A DNA stretch of 64,000 nt from Cyrtodaria siliqua (lineage: Eukaryota > Mollusca > Bivalvia > Adapedonta > Hiatellidae), in the NCBI GenBank assembly GCA_037043455.1, contig JAWPHD010011268.1, forward strand, positions 1 through 64,000. Direction: 5' to 3'. The position numbers were made by a program, and so were the translations under genes. Positions 12,342-23,423 of this stretch are shown piece by piece. Numbering within the stretch: position 1 is the stretch's first letter; every line of letters starts with the position of its first letter. The notes under the pieces were generated by a model. The model made no database searches. It was not told where the DNA came from and was given only the letters and a program-made list of their open reading frames with translations.

Positions 12342-13224
12342 CTGAAACGAGACAATACATTGTTTTACTATCACTGCTTCACCTAGTTCTTTTATCAAAT
12401 AACAGAGATCCACACAAACACTCGAACACCTCAACCATCTCAACCATAGCTCACATCAACGCTTTGTACGACTGCCATGAATTTTGAAAAAAAAAAGGGT
12501 CAGATCTTTAGCCGCAGGATAGCTGGTCTAACCGACCACGGTTTCCTGACGTTTATGCTTTACACCACGTAGAGGTAATCTGACTTGGTAAAGCGATTTA
12601 CTTCCCATTTTGTTCCATGGACACCCATGGAAATAGTTCCCGTTTGCATTTAGAATCCAATGATGAACGTTTGCATTTAGAATCAAGGCATGGGCAGCTT
12701 GGTAGACATAGGCACCGTGCGATCAAGCTACTAAGGACAATCGCCTGAATCGCACGGCAGCACACATGTTACACTTCGCAAAAATGGCAGCGTTTAGCAG
12801 CCTGGGCATCAAACCAGTGGTTCACACCGACCAACAATACCCAGCGTTTCCGTCCCACACCAATCGAGGAGGTAGCTGCCGTCGTGGGACATAGGTACCG
12901 TGCGATTCGCACGGACCCATACATGTTAGACTTTTAATATCTAATTAGGATAGCTGGTCTAACCGACCACGGTTTCCTGACGTTTATGCTTTACACCACG
13001 TAGAGGTAATCTGCCTTGGTAAAGCGATTTACTTCACATTTTGTTCCATGGACCGGTGGCCGATGAACCCACACGGGTTACAGACTCCCTCCAGTCTATC
13101 CCAAGCATGTAAGATACGTTTATATGACGTCTAATGCGCTCTAACAAGTACCAATGCGATTCTAAACCACAAGAATCTCGATTTCTGTTTCATGGAATTC
13201 CCGATTTCTGTTTCCCAGAATCCG

Positions 13225-14384
13225 ATTATATAGGATTCGAGTTAAATCGCAGGGACAACCGCTTGTCCCCAGCGGAAGGCGCAACCATGGATGGAGACTC
13301 CATGGATCACCTCACTAACGGCTTCCACAGCGCCTTTTCAAAGTCGATGACTATACCTTCGACGCAGCATTTCCCATTCAGCAAGCGACCAACAGCCTAA
13401 ATACAAATGAAACACCTGTAGAAATAATTAATAACTTATAAATAAATATAAAAACGCAGTTAAATTTAAAATTGATTTATAACATTGCACATAATATTGC
13501 ACATAATAGTATCAATGCTATTACCTTCAACACCTTTACGTAGTCGATGGTTTTCCTGCCCTTCACTGCTACCGCCGCTGTAAGGCACCTATTCGGGTCT
13601 GGCGCATGCACGTGCTCGTGGCTGTTCGTGTTGAAATCACCACCTCTTTCGGATACTGCGGCTGGGCATGTCTGGTTCTTGTTTCGGACCGAACAGCGCC
13701 ACTTCCTGGTGTTACCTCTAACTCCCTGTGAACAAACATTACATGAGCATGTTACGTTTTGGTATATAGTTTTAAAAGTATCATTTTTTCATATCGCAAA
13801 TAATGATTTATTTCAATATGCCTATTTAAAAAGTGTTTGCATGTATAGAATACACTCCCTTCCCAACAACACTTACCTTCACATTGTAGGGGTACCTTAT
13901 TGAGTCAACCAGGAGGTCCTTTCCTTTCTGCGATCCACGTGGTATAATCTGATATGTTACAGGCTGGTCGTCAACCCGATCATCTGGCGGCGGTTGGTCC
14001 ACCAGCGATCTGAAATGCAAGACAATTAGTTAAAAATACATGTTATAACGAAAAAAAAGTACTATTTAAATTAATATTATACTTAAATTTTACACAGTGC
14101 AAGACGTAAACATATATACAGTCATTTTATTTATCTAATTTTATTTATTTATTAATTTCACATCCTATTGAAATCTTTAATTCATTTATTTATCAAGTTT
14201 ACATATTACTGAAATCTTGAATAGGTGCCACCTGATTCTTATATACCTTTCGTGAATGACGTGAGGTTCTGCGTACGACCTTTCTGCTAGGAATGAACGA
14301 GCAGCCACCGTGTCAACCGGAGAAGTTCATGGTAAAATCACCGAAAGGCACCGACTCTTCAGCGTCAACCTCCTCATCGTCATT
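13225..14384 (-). pseudogene. Decayed FLYWCH/MULE transposase gene core, unit 4
   Basis: Exons are at 14384-14247, 14009-13877, 13725-13525 and 13396-about 13225. The FLYWCH intron is 13876-13726 (GTAAGT at the 5' end, CAG at the 3' end on the minus strand). This unit was used as the reference for the deletion in unit 5. Confidence 0.7.
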
Positions 14385-15666
14385 CTAAAAGAAAACATAG
14401 TCATATTCGAAAGTGTTATCAATTAACAAATTTAATTTTTAAACATACAGCTGCACAACTATTGCCAGACAATTGATAAATCTTATTCTCGCTTTTCACA
14501 GATATTGCAATTTGTGAATTGTATATATCTATTGTTTATTGATTTCGATTTAAATAAACATAAACAAAACATGCGCCGATCGCTTCATTGTAAGTGAACT
14601 ATATGTAGCTCACCTTACACTGAATCTTGAAATATTTTAACATAAAAAAAGCCCGAGTTCACAATTAAGTGAACTCGGGCAAAACGGTTATGTCCATACT
14701 GCCGAGCAGTAGGGCACAAAAAAAGACTCTCTCCTGCCGTCATGGCAGGGGAGAGTGTTAGCAAAACGGCTAAGTCCGCACGACCGGGGAAAACAATGCC
14801 TGCCTGCCGACCATGAACGGCTGTAGAAATAATTCGGCAAAATAACCCTAACCCTAACCCAAGTACGCACTGATGAGCAGAAGGGCAAAAAAAAGAGCAA
14901 ACGGCTAAGTCCGCACCGCCGCGCACGACCGGGAATAACAATGCCTGCATGCCGGCCATGAAGGGCTGTAGAAATTATTCACCAAAATGGCTAAGTCCGT
15001 TCTGAAAAAAAACACCAAAAAAAACCCAAGTCCACTTAAAGTGGACTCGGGATGGCAAGTCTAGCGTTGATATTAACTACAGTTACTATAAACAGCCAGC
15101 CTGAACGTACTCACCTCAAGGGTCTTTTGACCCTGTAGTTTGCAGTTATATATATCTGCCGGGCAACTCTGCCCGGCAACTCTGCCCGCCAACCTTCCGT
15201 GTGTGCGCTTAAACGAAAATTAACATTATATTTAGTTATTAATGAGTCTGCATCAGACCCAATGATAAAAAAGGAGTCCATATTGAAAATATTAGCAGCT
15301 ACTACGGACAATCACTGCTTTGAATTTGAATATAGAGCATTCGCCACGATTCAAAGTGGCGTATATTATAAAAAAACAACAACATGTGTTGGCTATACAT
15401 TTTATTTGTTATTAATTTCAGAACAGGCAATACATCAGTGTACAGGCGAGAATTAACTTAAACTAAGGTTGCCAACTGCTGGGCTTGGATGTCACATCTG
15501 ACAAAACGCACGTACCGGAGTGTTAATCAAAAGAGCTTATTCAGTTATAACTGATTGTTCGTAAGAGGCCTTGCATTTGGATCCACCGCGGCTAAGCTTG
15601 TGTACGCGGATCAAATGTAAATCCAGCCTTACATGTCTCGTCTGACATAACGCACATACCCGAGGG

Positions 15667-16136
15667 TTAATATAATCTACCGATAACACAGTCCCACTTT
15701 AAAGACTTCAAGGGTGAAAACCTCAATGGTGACCATGATTGAGGCAACAGTTCTGGTTCACATGTACGTATCATAGTAGATGGCGAATGTGAAATATTCC
15801 TGTGCTCCTCAGGCAACAGTTCTGGTTCACATGTAAGTATCATAGTAGATGGCGAATGTGAAATATTCCTGTGCTCCTCATGCAACAGTTCTGGTTCACA
15901 TGTACGTATCATAGTAGTTGGCGAATGTGAAATATTCCTGTGCTCCTCAGGCAACAGTTCCGGTTCACGGTTAGGTATAAATGAAGGTGATGGTGAACAT
16001 TTACGTATCCGTGGTGCACGTCTCGAAGTAAACAGTGATGGAGAACATGGTTGTGGGCGCCGTATGCTGGTTGGCTCAGGAATGACATCGTCTTCCTCCA
16101 CAATTTCAAAATATAGCTCGTCTATACCTGCCATAT
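15667..16136 (-). CDS. Exon with 23-residue tandem repeats, unit 5
   Basis: Copy of the 502-971 exon with the Ile-Leu-Thr variant, plus a Pro to His change in one ELLPEE core (ELLHEE, near 15880). Confidence 0.4.
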
Positions 16137-17019
16137 CTGAAACGAGACAATACATTGTTTTACTATCACTGCTTCACCTAGTTCTTTTATCAAATAACAG
16201 AGATCCACACAAACACTCGAACACCTCAACCATCTCAACCATAGCTCACATCAACGCTTTGTACGACTGCCATGAATTTTGAAAAAAAAACGGGTCAGAT
16301 CTTTAGCCGCAGGATAGCTGGTCTAACCGACCACGGTTTCCTGACGTTTATGCTTTACACCACGTAGAGGTAATCTGACTTGGTAAAGCGATTTACTTCC
16401 CATTTTGTTCCATGGACACCCATGGAAATAGTTCCCGTTTGCATTTAGAATCCAATGATGAACGTTTGCATTTAGAATCAAGGCATGGGCAGCTTGGTAG
16501 ACATAGGCACCGTGCGATCAAGCTACTAAGGACAATCGCCTGAATCGCACGGCAGCACACATGTTACACTTCGCAAAAATGGCAGCGTTTAGCAGCCTGG
16601 GCATCAAACCAGTGGTTCACACCGACCAACAATACCCAGCGTTTCCGTCCCACACCAATCGAGGAGGTAGCTGCCGTCGTGGGACATAGGCACCGTGCGA
16701 TTCGCACGGACCCATACATGTTAGACTTTTAATATCTAATTAGGATAGCTGGTCTAACCGACCACGGTTTCCTGACGTTTATGCTTTACACCACGTAGAG
16801 GTAATCTGCCTTGGTAAAGCGATTTACTTCACATTTTGTTCCATGGACCGGTGGCCGATGAACCCACACGGGTTACAGACTCCCTCCAGTCTATCCCAAG
16901 CATGTAAGATACGTTTATATGACGTCTAATGCGCTCTAACAAGTACCAATGCGATTCTAAACCACAAGAATCTCGATTTCTGTTTCATGGAATTCCCGAT
17001 TTCTGTTTCCCAGAATCCG

Positions 17020-18003
17020 ATTATATAGGATTCGAGTTAAATCGCAGGGACAACCGCTTGTCCCCAGCGGAAGGCGCAACCATGGATGGAGACTCCATGG
17101 AACACCTCACTAACGGCTTCCACAGCGCCTTTTCAAAGTCGATGACTATACCTTCGACGCAGCATTTCCCATTCAGCAAGCGACCAACAGCCTAAATACA
17201 AATGAAACACCTGTAGAAAGAATTAATAACTTATAAATAAATATAAAAACGCAGTTAAATTTAAAATTGATTTATAACATTGCACATAATATTGCACATA
17301 ATAGTATCAATGCTATTACCTTCAACACCTTTACGTAGTCGATGGTTTTCCTGCCCTTCACTGCTACCGCCGCTGTAAGGCACCTATTCGGGTCTGGCGC
17401 ATGCACGTGCTCGTGGCTGTTCGTGTTGAAATCACCACCTCTTTCGGATACTGCGGCTGGGCATGTCTGGTTCTTGTTTCGGACCGAACAGCGCCACTTC
17501 CTGGTGTAGGGGTACCTTATTGAGTCAACTAGGAGGTCCTTTCCTTTCTGCGATCCACGTGGTATAATCTGATATGTTACAGGCTGGTCGTCAACCCGAT
17601 CATCTGGCGGCGGTTGGTCCACCAGCGATCTGAAATGCAAGACAATTAGTTAAAAATACATGTTATAACGAAAAAAAGTACTATTTAAATTAATATTATA
17701 CTTAAATTTTACACAGTGCAAGACGTAAACATATATACAGTCATTTTATTTATCTAATTTTATTTATTTATTAAGTTCACATGCTATTGAAATCTTTAAT
17801 TCATTTATTTATCAAGTTTACATATTACTGAAATCTTGAATAGGTGCCACCTGATTCTTATATACCTTTCGTGAATGACGTGAGGTTCTGCGTACGACCT
17901 TTCTGCTAGGAATGAACGAGCAGCCACCGTGTCAACCGGAGAAGTTCATGGTAAAATCACCGAAAGGCACCGACTCTTCAGCGTCAACCTCCTCATCGTC
18001 ATT
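17020..18003 (-). pseudogene. FLYWCH/MULE transposase core, unit 5, intron lost by deletion
   Basis: The 17640-17272 frame is open for 122 residues and spans both halves of the FLYWCH domain, because a 175 bp deletion removed the intron and eight codons (Asn-Val-Lys-Gly-Val-Arg-Gly-Asn), leaving Tyr-Pro-Tyr-Thr-Arg-Lys-Trp-Arg-Cys. Upstream exon at 18003-17866, downstream DDE-region exon below 17191. The junction falls in coding sequence at 3 bp microhomology, so it is a chance deletion, not a retroprocessed copy. The shortened loop between the conserved Tyr and Trp-Arg-Cys might alter folding. Confidence 0.68.
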
Positions 18004-18228
18004 CTAAAAGAAAACATAGTCATATTCGAAAGTGTTATCAATTAACAAATTTAATTTTTAAACATACAGCTGCACAACTATTGCCAGACAATTGATAAAT
18101 CTTATTCTCGCTTTTCACAGATATTGCAATTTGTGAATTGTATATATCTATTGTTTATTGATTTCGATTTAAATAAACATAAACAAAACATGGCCGAAGA
18201 ACTTTAAGTTAATGTCAGCAATGATTAC

Positions 18229-18276
18229 CTCGGACATCGAGACTGAAACATCATCGTCAATTCTCTCATCGTCAAC
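18229..18276 (-). pseudogene. 3' part of an acidic exon split by a retrotransposon
   Basis: On the minus strand this encodes the end of an Asp/Glu-rich stretch, then VSVSMSE, and stops at a donor, ATGTCCGAG/GTAATC. The other part of the same exon is at 23602-23696, beyond the insertion. Removing the insertion and one TSD copy keeps the frame open for about 44 codons. The exon start resembles the first transposase exon of the array units (AATGACGATGA after TTTCTTTTAG), so it belongs to a diverged relative. Confidence 0.6.
18266..18276 (+). repeat. Target-site duplication of LINE copy 1, left
   Basis: TCATCGTCAAC, matched exactly at 23602-23612. It lies within a host minisatellite that contains the same word several times, so the exact length is ambiguous by one or two bases. 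Confidence 0.85.
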
Positions 18277-19696
18277 TGGGGAACCAGTGATTAACCAGTC
18301 CTTTCCTCGTTTTCTTATTATCGAATCGGAAGACGGGGAAAGTCCTGTTGCAGATATGTCACCTTTTGTAATAGAGAAAACTGTCCATTCCATTGCTGGA
18401 CATGTTAAACAGATAAAAAAATTAAAGAACAAAACTCTTCTTATTGAAACAGAAAAAAAATCTCATTCGGATAATTTACTCACTATTAAACAAATTTTAA
18501 ACACAAAAGTCAAATGCTACCCTCACTCCTCTTTGAACATCTCCAAAGGCGTCATCAGGTGCCCGGATCTCTCCGGAGTACCTGAAGACGAAATTATTCA
18601 CGAGCTTGCGCCACAGTTGGTAACTGCGGCTCGCCGAATAACCATAAAGAGGAATGACTAAATTATCAGTACAAATACTATCATCCTCACATTTTCAACA
18701 CCCGTCTTACCAAAAACAATAAAGGTGGCATATCTGCAATTGCATGTTGACGCCTACATTCCAAACCCGTTACGTTGCTACAACTGCCAAGGCTTTGGGC
18801 ACCACAACTCCAGGTGTACTAGAGAAGAACGTTGTGGTAAATGTGGCGAGTCTGCATTCAAGCATAACGAACCAGATTGTCCTAACGACCTCAAATGTAC
18901 CAACTGCGGTCTGGGACATCACGCAAATTCAAAATCATGTGAAAAATTTAAAAAAGAAAAAGAAATCATAACAGTTAAATATACACAAAACATTCCCTTT
19001 CCAGAAGCACGGAAATTGATAGAAGAAAAATATAAAATTTCAAGTCCAACCTCTTACGCATCTATTCTCAAAACAAAAGCAACACACACAGAATGCAGGG
19101 ATGCAGGTACGCAATACGAACCACAGTCAGAAATTCAAAATACAAAGAATACTTCCACAGTATCAGATCCAAACAAAAGTCAACAAATACAACTTAACAA
19201 ACCCAAATTAAACGTTTCATCTAATCAAACTTTTTCATTTAAATCAAACACAAAATCGGCAAGCTCTGGCAATGTCAAGAGCATGCCAATTTCTCAGAAT
19301 TGGAAAGTGGGGTCTTCTAAGACTGTGAAGTCTAGTAGTTCCCCAGTCGTGAGGCCTAATACTACCTCGGTTGGAAGGCCTAGTGCTGCTCCAACTAAGG
19401 AAGTTGGAAAGCCTAGTGCTTCTCAAACTAGGGAGCACAAGGAGCAGCCAAAGGTGTCTAAAGGCCCTATTGAGATGCATAACAAATTCGAACAGCTCAT
19501 GGACATTTCAGAACCGGCAGCTGCACTGCCACTTCCATCCTCGCATGAAAAGTTAGTTGAGGTGTCACTTCAGCCGACTTCTTCCAGGGAGGAGGATTCA
19601 TCAGTGGATATGTCGCTGCTTGAGTCTCCTAAGACCTCTCCTAAATCTAAGGCCAAAAATAAAAATAAAATTAAAAGTCGCCTTAACGCTCAATAA
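18277..19696 (+). pseudogene. LINE copy 1 ORF1, zinc-knuckle nucleic-acid-binding protein
   Basis: ORF1 of non-LTR elements binds the element RNA and forms the ribonucleoprotein used for target-primed reverse transcription. The frame contains an RRM-like N-terminal half (PRFLIIES..., SKGVIRCPDLSG...), then three CCHC knuckles at about 18776-18950: CYNCQGFGHHNSRC, C-x2-C-x6-H-x4-C, and CTNCGLGHHANSKSC. An EARKLIEEKYK segment and a long Ser/Pro/Lys-rich tail follow. It is broken by an in-frame TAA at 18659-18661, where copy 2 has AAA (Lys). The natural start is missing through 5' truncation. The stop codon overlaps the ORF2 start (TAATG at 19694-19698). Confidence 0.9.
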
Positions 19697-22600
19697 TGGG
19701 TAAAACTAATAAGATCATTCAATGGAATTGTCGAGGTTTGAAACCAAATTATGACGAAATCAGCTTAATTTTAAATGAACACAACCCTATTGCCTTTTGT
19801 CTTCAAGAAACATTCTTGAAGACAAGTGATAAGGTATCTTTTAAACAATACTCACTATACAATCATATTTGTGATACCGGGGACAAGGCGACTGGTGGAG
19901 TTTCGATAATCATTAATCGAAACATTCCTCACAGACCTGTTGCGTTGAAAACAAATTTGCAAGCTATTGCGGTCAGTGTTACTATGCACAGAGTCATAAC
20001 AATATGTTCCTTATATTTACCACCTAGTTCTTCACTAGACCCTAAAGATCTAAATCATCTAGTTGCACAATTGCCATCACCTTTTATACTCTTGGGCGAT
20101 TTCAATGCACACAACTACATCTGGGGTTGTAAAGATATAAACGATAAAGGCAAGAAAATTGAGGATTTCTTAGCCAAAAACAATTTGTGTCTTTTTAATA
20201 ATAAATCACATACTTACTTACATCCTGCTACAGGCTCTCATTCTTCCATTGATTTAACAATATGCGATCCAAAGCTTTTGATGGATTTTTCGTGGAGTGT
20301 TGGAGACGACCTCTGTGGAAGTGACCACTTCCCCATATTTCTTGAAAATATCGGCCCTCCACTTCTCGAAAAAACGCAACGATGGAAACTTCGCAAGGCT
20401 GATTGGACTACGTTTCAATCTCTTTGCGAGGAACAATTAAAGCCTTCCGTTTTCGAGGATGTCGAAGACGCAACTTCTCTTTTTACCAAAACTCTTCACG
20501 ATATAGCTGATCAAACCATTCCAAAAACCTCTGCAAATCCTAAACGCCCACATAAACCATGGTACGACGATGACTGCAAAAAGGCAGTCAGCGATCGTAA
20601 AGCTGCATTAAATAATTTTAACTTGCGGCCAACTCAAACAAATTTAGGTAACTTTAGAGTTTTTCGTGCGAAAGCCCGTCGTACTATTAAGGATAGCAAG
20701 AGGAAATCCTGGAGAACTTACGTCTCTAGGCTGAATTCTCGCTCATCTCTTAAGAAGACGTGGGACATGGTCCGGAAAATAAGTGGTAAAGGTAATTCTA
20801 GTACTGTAAATCATCTTAAAACAGATAATGGAGATATAACATCTGTCAAAGATATTACAAACAATTTGGCAGAAACTTTTTCAAACAATTCTTCTTCTGA
20901 AAATTGTCAACCAAATTTTCTGAAAAATAAGAAACAAAAAGAACAGAAGAAGCTGAACTTCAAGTCGAAAAACTTGGAAAAATACAATAAACTATTCTCT
21001 CTCAAAGAACTTCGAGAGTCCGTTAAAAAGGCTCATGATACATCAGCTGGTCCTGATGATATCCATTATCAATTACTAAAACATTTACCTGAATCCTGTC
21101 TCTCCACCCTTCTTGATATATTTAATAAGGTTTGGGTGACGGGAATCTTCCCCGATTCTTGGCGGGAAGCAATCGTTATTCCAGTCCCCAAACCTGGAAA
21201 GGATCATACGGACCCAATTAATTATCGCCCAATCGCTTTAACGAGTTGTATATGTAAAACCATGGAACGAATGATTAATGAGAGACTCGTTTGGTACCTG
21301 GAGTCCAACAAACTGATAACAAAGTATCAAAGTGGATTCCGGCGCCAACGAGGCACAACAGACAATCTCATACGATTTGAATCGTTTATTAGGGAAGCTT
21401 TCATAAAAAAAGAACATTTAGTCGCTGTATTTTTTGACTTGGAGAAAGCTTATGATACTGCATGGAAGTACGGTATTATGAATGATCTACATGACATTGG
21501 TCTTAGAGGCCGATTACCCATTTTTATAGAGAAATTCTTAGATGATAGACAGTTTCGTGTCCGAATGGGTTCAACCCTCTCTGATATTCATGAACAGGAG
21601 ATGGGTGTTCCACAGGGCAGCATACTATCTGTCACACTTTTTAATATAAAGATTAACAGCATAGTAAAATGCATCAATCCAGGTGTGGATTGTTCGCTAT
21701 ATGTTGACGACTTTGTTATATGTTATCGTGCAAAAAACATGAATACTATCGAAAGACAATTACAACAATGTCTCAATAAACTTCAGACCTGGTCTGATGA
21801 AAATGGTTTTAAATTTTCTAAATCTAAAACTAATTGTATGCACTTTTGTCAACTTCGTAAACATCATGAAGACCCTCATCTAACACTGGACGGGTCACCA
21901 ATACCAGTAGTGGATGAGACAAAATTCCTTGGTCTTATTTTCGACCGTAAATTAACGTTTATACCACACCTTAAATACTTGAAGGCCAAATGCCTTAAAG
22001 CTCTTAACTTACTTAAAGTTGTTGCAAACACTAATTGGGGAGCAGATCGAAAAGTCCTCTTGCGACTTTACAGATCTCTTATTAGATCCAAGCTGGACTA
22101 CGGCTCAGTAGTATATGGATCGACTCGCAAGTCGTACTTGCAGATGCTCGACCCTATACATAATCAAGGATTACGACTCGCCTTAGGTGCCTTTCGTACA
22201 TCACCAGCCGAAAGTCTATATGTTGAAGCCAATAAACCATCACTGTCTCATAGACGAGACAAATTAGCTCTTCAATACGCCATTAAATTAAAGTCTAGCC
22301 CTTCAAACCCAACTTTCGATAACGTTTTTCATCCTAGTTGTGGACCTCTTTTTGATCGAAAACCGAAGGCCATTCGACCATTTGGTCTTCGTATTAAACC
22401 AAAATTAAGAGACACTGAAATCGACCTAAATTTGATTGCCAAGTACAAAGTACCACAAATTCCACCGTGGACTTTGGAAACTCCAACAATTATTTTTGAT
22501 CTTTGTAATAATAACAAATCCAGTACAGACCCTACTGTCTTTCAAAGCAAATTTAATGAAATTATATCGAAATACAGTGACTTTCAACATATATACACAG

Positions 22601-23379
22601 ATGGCTCTAAAGATGGAGATAAGGTAGCTGCAGCAGCTGTTCACAAACACAGCATAAAGAGCCGCCTGCCTGACAAGGCCTCTATCTTTTCAGCTGAACT
22701 TAAGGCAATTGAACTTGCCTTAAATTATATTCAGGAATCTGATGATGACCATTTCGTAATCTTTTCTGATTCCCTTTCATCTCTTCAAGCACTGGGTAAT
22801 ATGAAACATGATAACCCAGTTGTGCTTCAACTTTTAGAAAAATACAATTCTCTTATAATTGATAATGTTATTATTTTCTGCTGGCTTCCAAGCCATGTAG
22901 GAATACGTGGTAATGATAAAGCTGATAGTGCTGCTAAGGCAGCATTAGATTTACCTATATCTAATACCAAATTACCTTATACTGATTTTAAAAGTTGTAT
23001 TAACACATATATTCGTAACTCTTGGCAAACCGCTTGGGATTTGTCCTTTAACAATAAACTCCATTCAATTAAACCGTTACTCGGAGAATGGCGTTCTTCT
23101 ACTAGACCCATTCGTCGAGAGGAAGTTATACTAGCCCGGTGCAGGATAGGGCATACACGTTATACTCATTCATATTTAGTACAAGGTGAGCAATTACCAG
23201 AATGTATACCCTGCTTTGCACCGTTAACGGTCAAACACATCTTATTGGAATGTGTAGACTTTGATCCTATGCGTCAAAGGTACTACAATGTTAATACTAT
23301 GAAAGAGTTATATGATACTGTAGATTTTAGTCTTGTTTTAGATTTCCTCAAAGAGATCAGACTATATAAATCATTGTAA
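19696..23379 (+). CDS. LINE ORF2: endonuclease, reverse transcriptase, RNase H
   Basis: This protein nicks target DNA, copies the element RNA from the nick, and removes RNA with its RNase H. It is intact at 1227 residues. The endonuclease (about 1-220) shows WNCRG, catalytic Glu in LQET (36-39), GDFNAHN (134-140), SSIDLT (183-188) and SDHFP (209-213). The reverse transcriptase (about 440-760) shows FFDLEKAYD with Asp581, GVPQGSILS near 637-645 and YVDD at 669-672. The RNase H (about 960-1085) has Asp969 in YTDGS, Glu1001, Asp1025 and Asp1077, plus WLPSHVG. A C-terminal CCHC (Cys1170, Cys1173, His1181, Cys1186) completes it. The ATG overlaps the ORF1 stop by one base, which suggests coupled reinitiation. 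One Val codon seen in relatives is missing beside the RNase H core (AAAVHKH instead of AAAVVHKH). Every catalytic residue I checked is present, so it may be active. Confidence 0.96.
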   Translation: MGKTNKIIQWNCRGLKPNYDEISLILNEHNPIAFCLQETFLKTSDKVSFKQYSLYNHICDTGDKATGGVSIIINRNIPHRPVALKTNLQAIAVSVTMHRVITICSLYLPPSSSLDPKDLNHLVAQLPSPFILLGDFNAHNYIWGCKDINDKGKKIEDFLAKNNLCLFNNKSHTYLHPATGSHSSIDLTICDPKLLMDFSWSVGDDLCGSDHFPIFLENIGPPLLEKTQRWKLRKADWTTFQSLCEEQLKPSVFEDVEDATSLFTKTLHDIADQTIPKTSANPKRPHKPWYDDDCKKAVSDRKAALNNFNLRPTQTNLGNFRVFRAKARRTIKDSKRKSWRTYVSRLNSRSSLKKTWDMVRKISGKGNSSTVNHLKTDNGDITSVKDITNNLAETFSNNSSSENCQPNFLKNKKQKEQKKLNFKSKNLEKYNKLFSLKELRESVKKAHDTSAGPDDIHYQLLKHLPESCLSTLLDIFNKVWVTGIFPDSWREAIVIPVPKPGKDHTDPINYRPIALTSCICKTMERMINERLVWYLESNKLITKYQSGFRRQRGTTDNLIRFESFIREAFIKKEHLVAVFFDLEKAYDTAWKYGIMNDLHDIGLRGRLPIFIEKFLDDRQFRVRMGSTLSDIHEQEMGVPQGSILSVTLFNIKINSIVKCINPGVDCSLYVDDFVICYRAKNMNTIERQLQQCLNKLQTWSDENGFKFSKSKTNCMHFCQLRKHHEDPHLTLDGSPIPVVDETKFLGLIFDRKLTFIPHLKYLKAKCLKALNLLKVVANTNWGADRKVLLRLYRSLIRSKLDYGSVVYGSTRKSYLQMLDPIHNQGLRLALGAFRTSPAESLYVEANKPSLSHRRDKLALQYAIKLKSSPSNPTFDNVFHPSCGPLFDRKPKAIRPFGLRIKPKLRDTEIDLNLIAKYKVPQIPPWTLETPTIIFDLCNNNKSSTDPTVFQSKFNEIISKYSDFQHIYTDGSKDGDKVAAAAVHKHSIKSRLPDKASIFSAELKAIELALNYIQESDDDHFVIFSDSLSSLQALGNMKHDNPVVLQLLEKYNSLIIDNVIIFCWLPSHVGIRGNDKADSAAKAALDLPISNTKLPYTDFKSCINTYIRNSWQTAWDLSFNNKLHSIKPLLGEWRSSTRPIRREEVILARCRIGHTRYTHSYLVQGEQLPECIPCFAPLTVKHILLECVDFDPMRQRYYNVNTMKELYDTVDFSLVLDFLKEIRLYKSL

Positions 23380-23411
23380 TGTGTTCTTATATATTTATAC
23401 TTGTTTATATA

Positions 23412-23423
23412 CCCGTTGACGGG
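23412..23423 (+). other. Conserved 3'UTR hairpin of the LINE family
   Basis: CCCGTTGACGGG, a 5 bp stem with a 2 nt loop, lies 33 bp after the ORF2 stop. Other copies have CCCGTTTTCGGG (28218) with the same CCCG/CGGG arms and a changed loop. The arms stay paired across subfamilies, which suggests recognition of the 3' end of the RNA by the reverse transcriptase. Confidence 0.6.

Larger units (their letters stand above)
11372..15166. repeat. Array unit 4
   Basis: Fourth unit, 3795 bp, with the ACGTATC minisatellite variant as in unit 2. One substitution changes the Met of the Asp-Met pair to Lys at the start of the 23-residue-repeat exon (near 12337). Confidence 0.9.
1..18192. repeat. Tandem array of a 3.8 kb unit (4 full copies plus a truncated fifth)
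   Basis: The same sequence recurs with unit starts at about 1, 3797, 7592, 11372 and 15167, giving periods of 3796, 3795, 3780 and 3795 bp. Copies are nearly identical, differing by scattered substitutions, homopolymer changes, a 15 bp deletion in the third unit and a 175 bp deletion in the fifth. The window begins inside the array, so it probably continues to the left. Identity stops at 18192, just after the words AAACAAAACATG. Each unit carries the exons of a decayed transposase gene on the minus strand, several internal direct repeats and a hairpin-rich block. Near-identity implies recent amplification or homogenisation. Confidence 0.97.
15167..18192. repeat. Array unit 5, truncated, with 175 bp internal deletion
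   Basis: The last unit stops at 18192, before the hairpin block with the telomere-like motif. Relative to unit 4 it lacks the equivalent of 13713-13887, with a 3 bp TGT microhomology at the junction (about 17504-17510). The deletion removes a whole 151 bp intron plus 24 coding bases, fusing the two halves of the FLYWCH domain into one open frame (17272-17640, minus). Confidence 0.9.
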
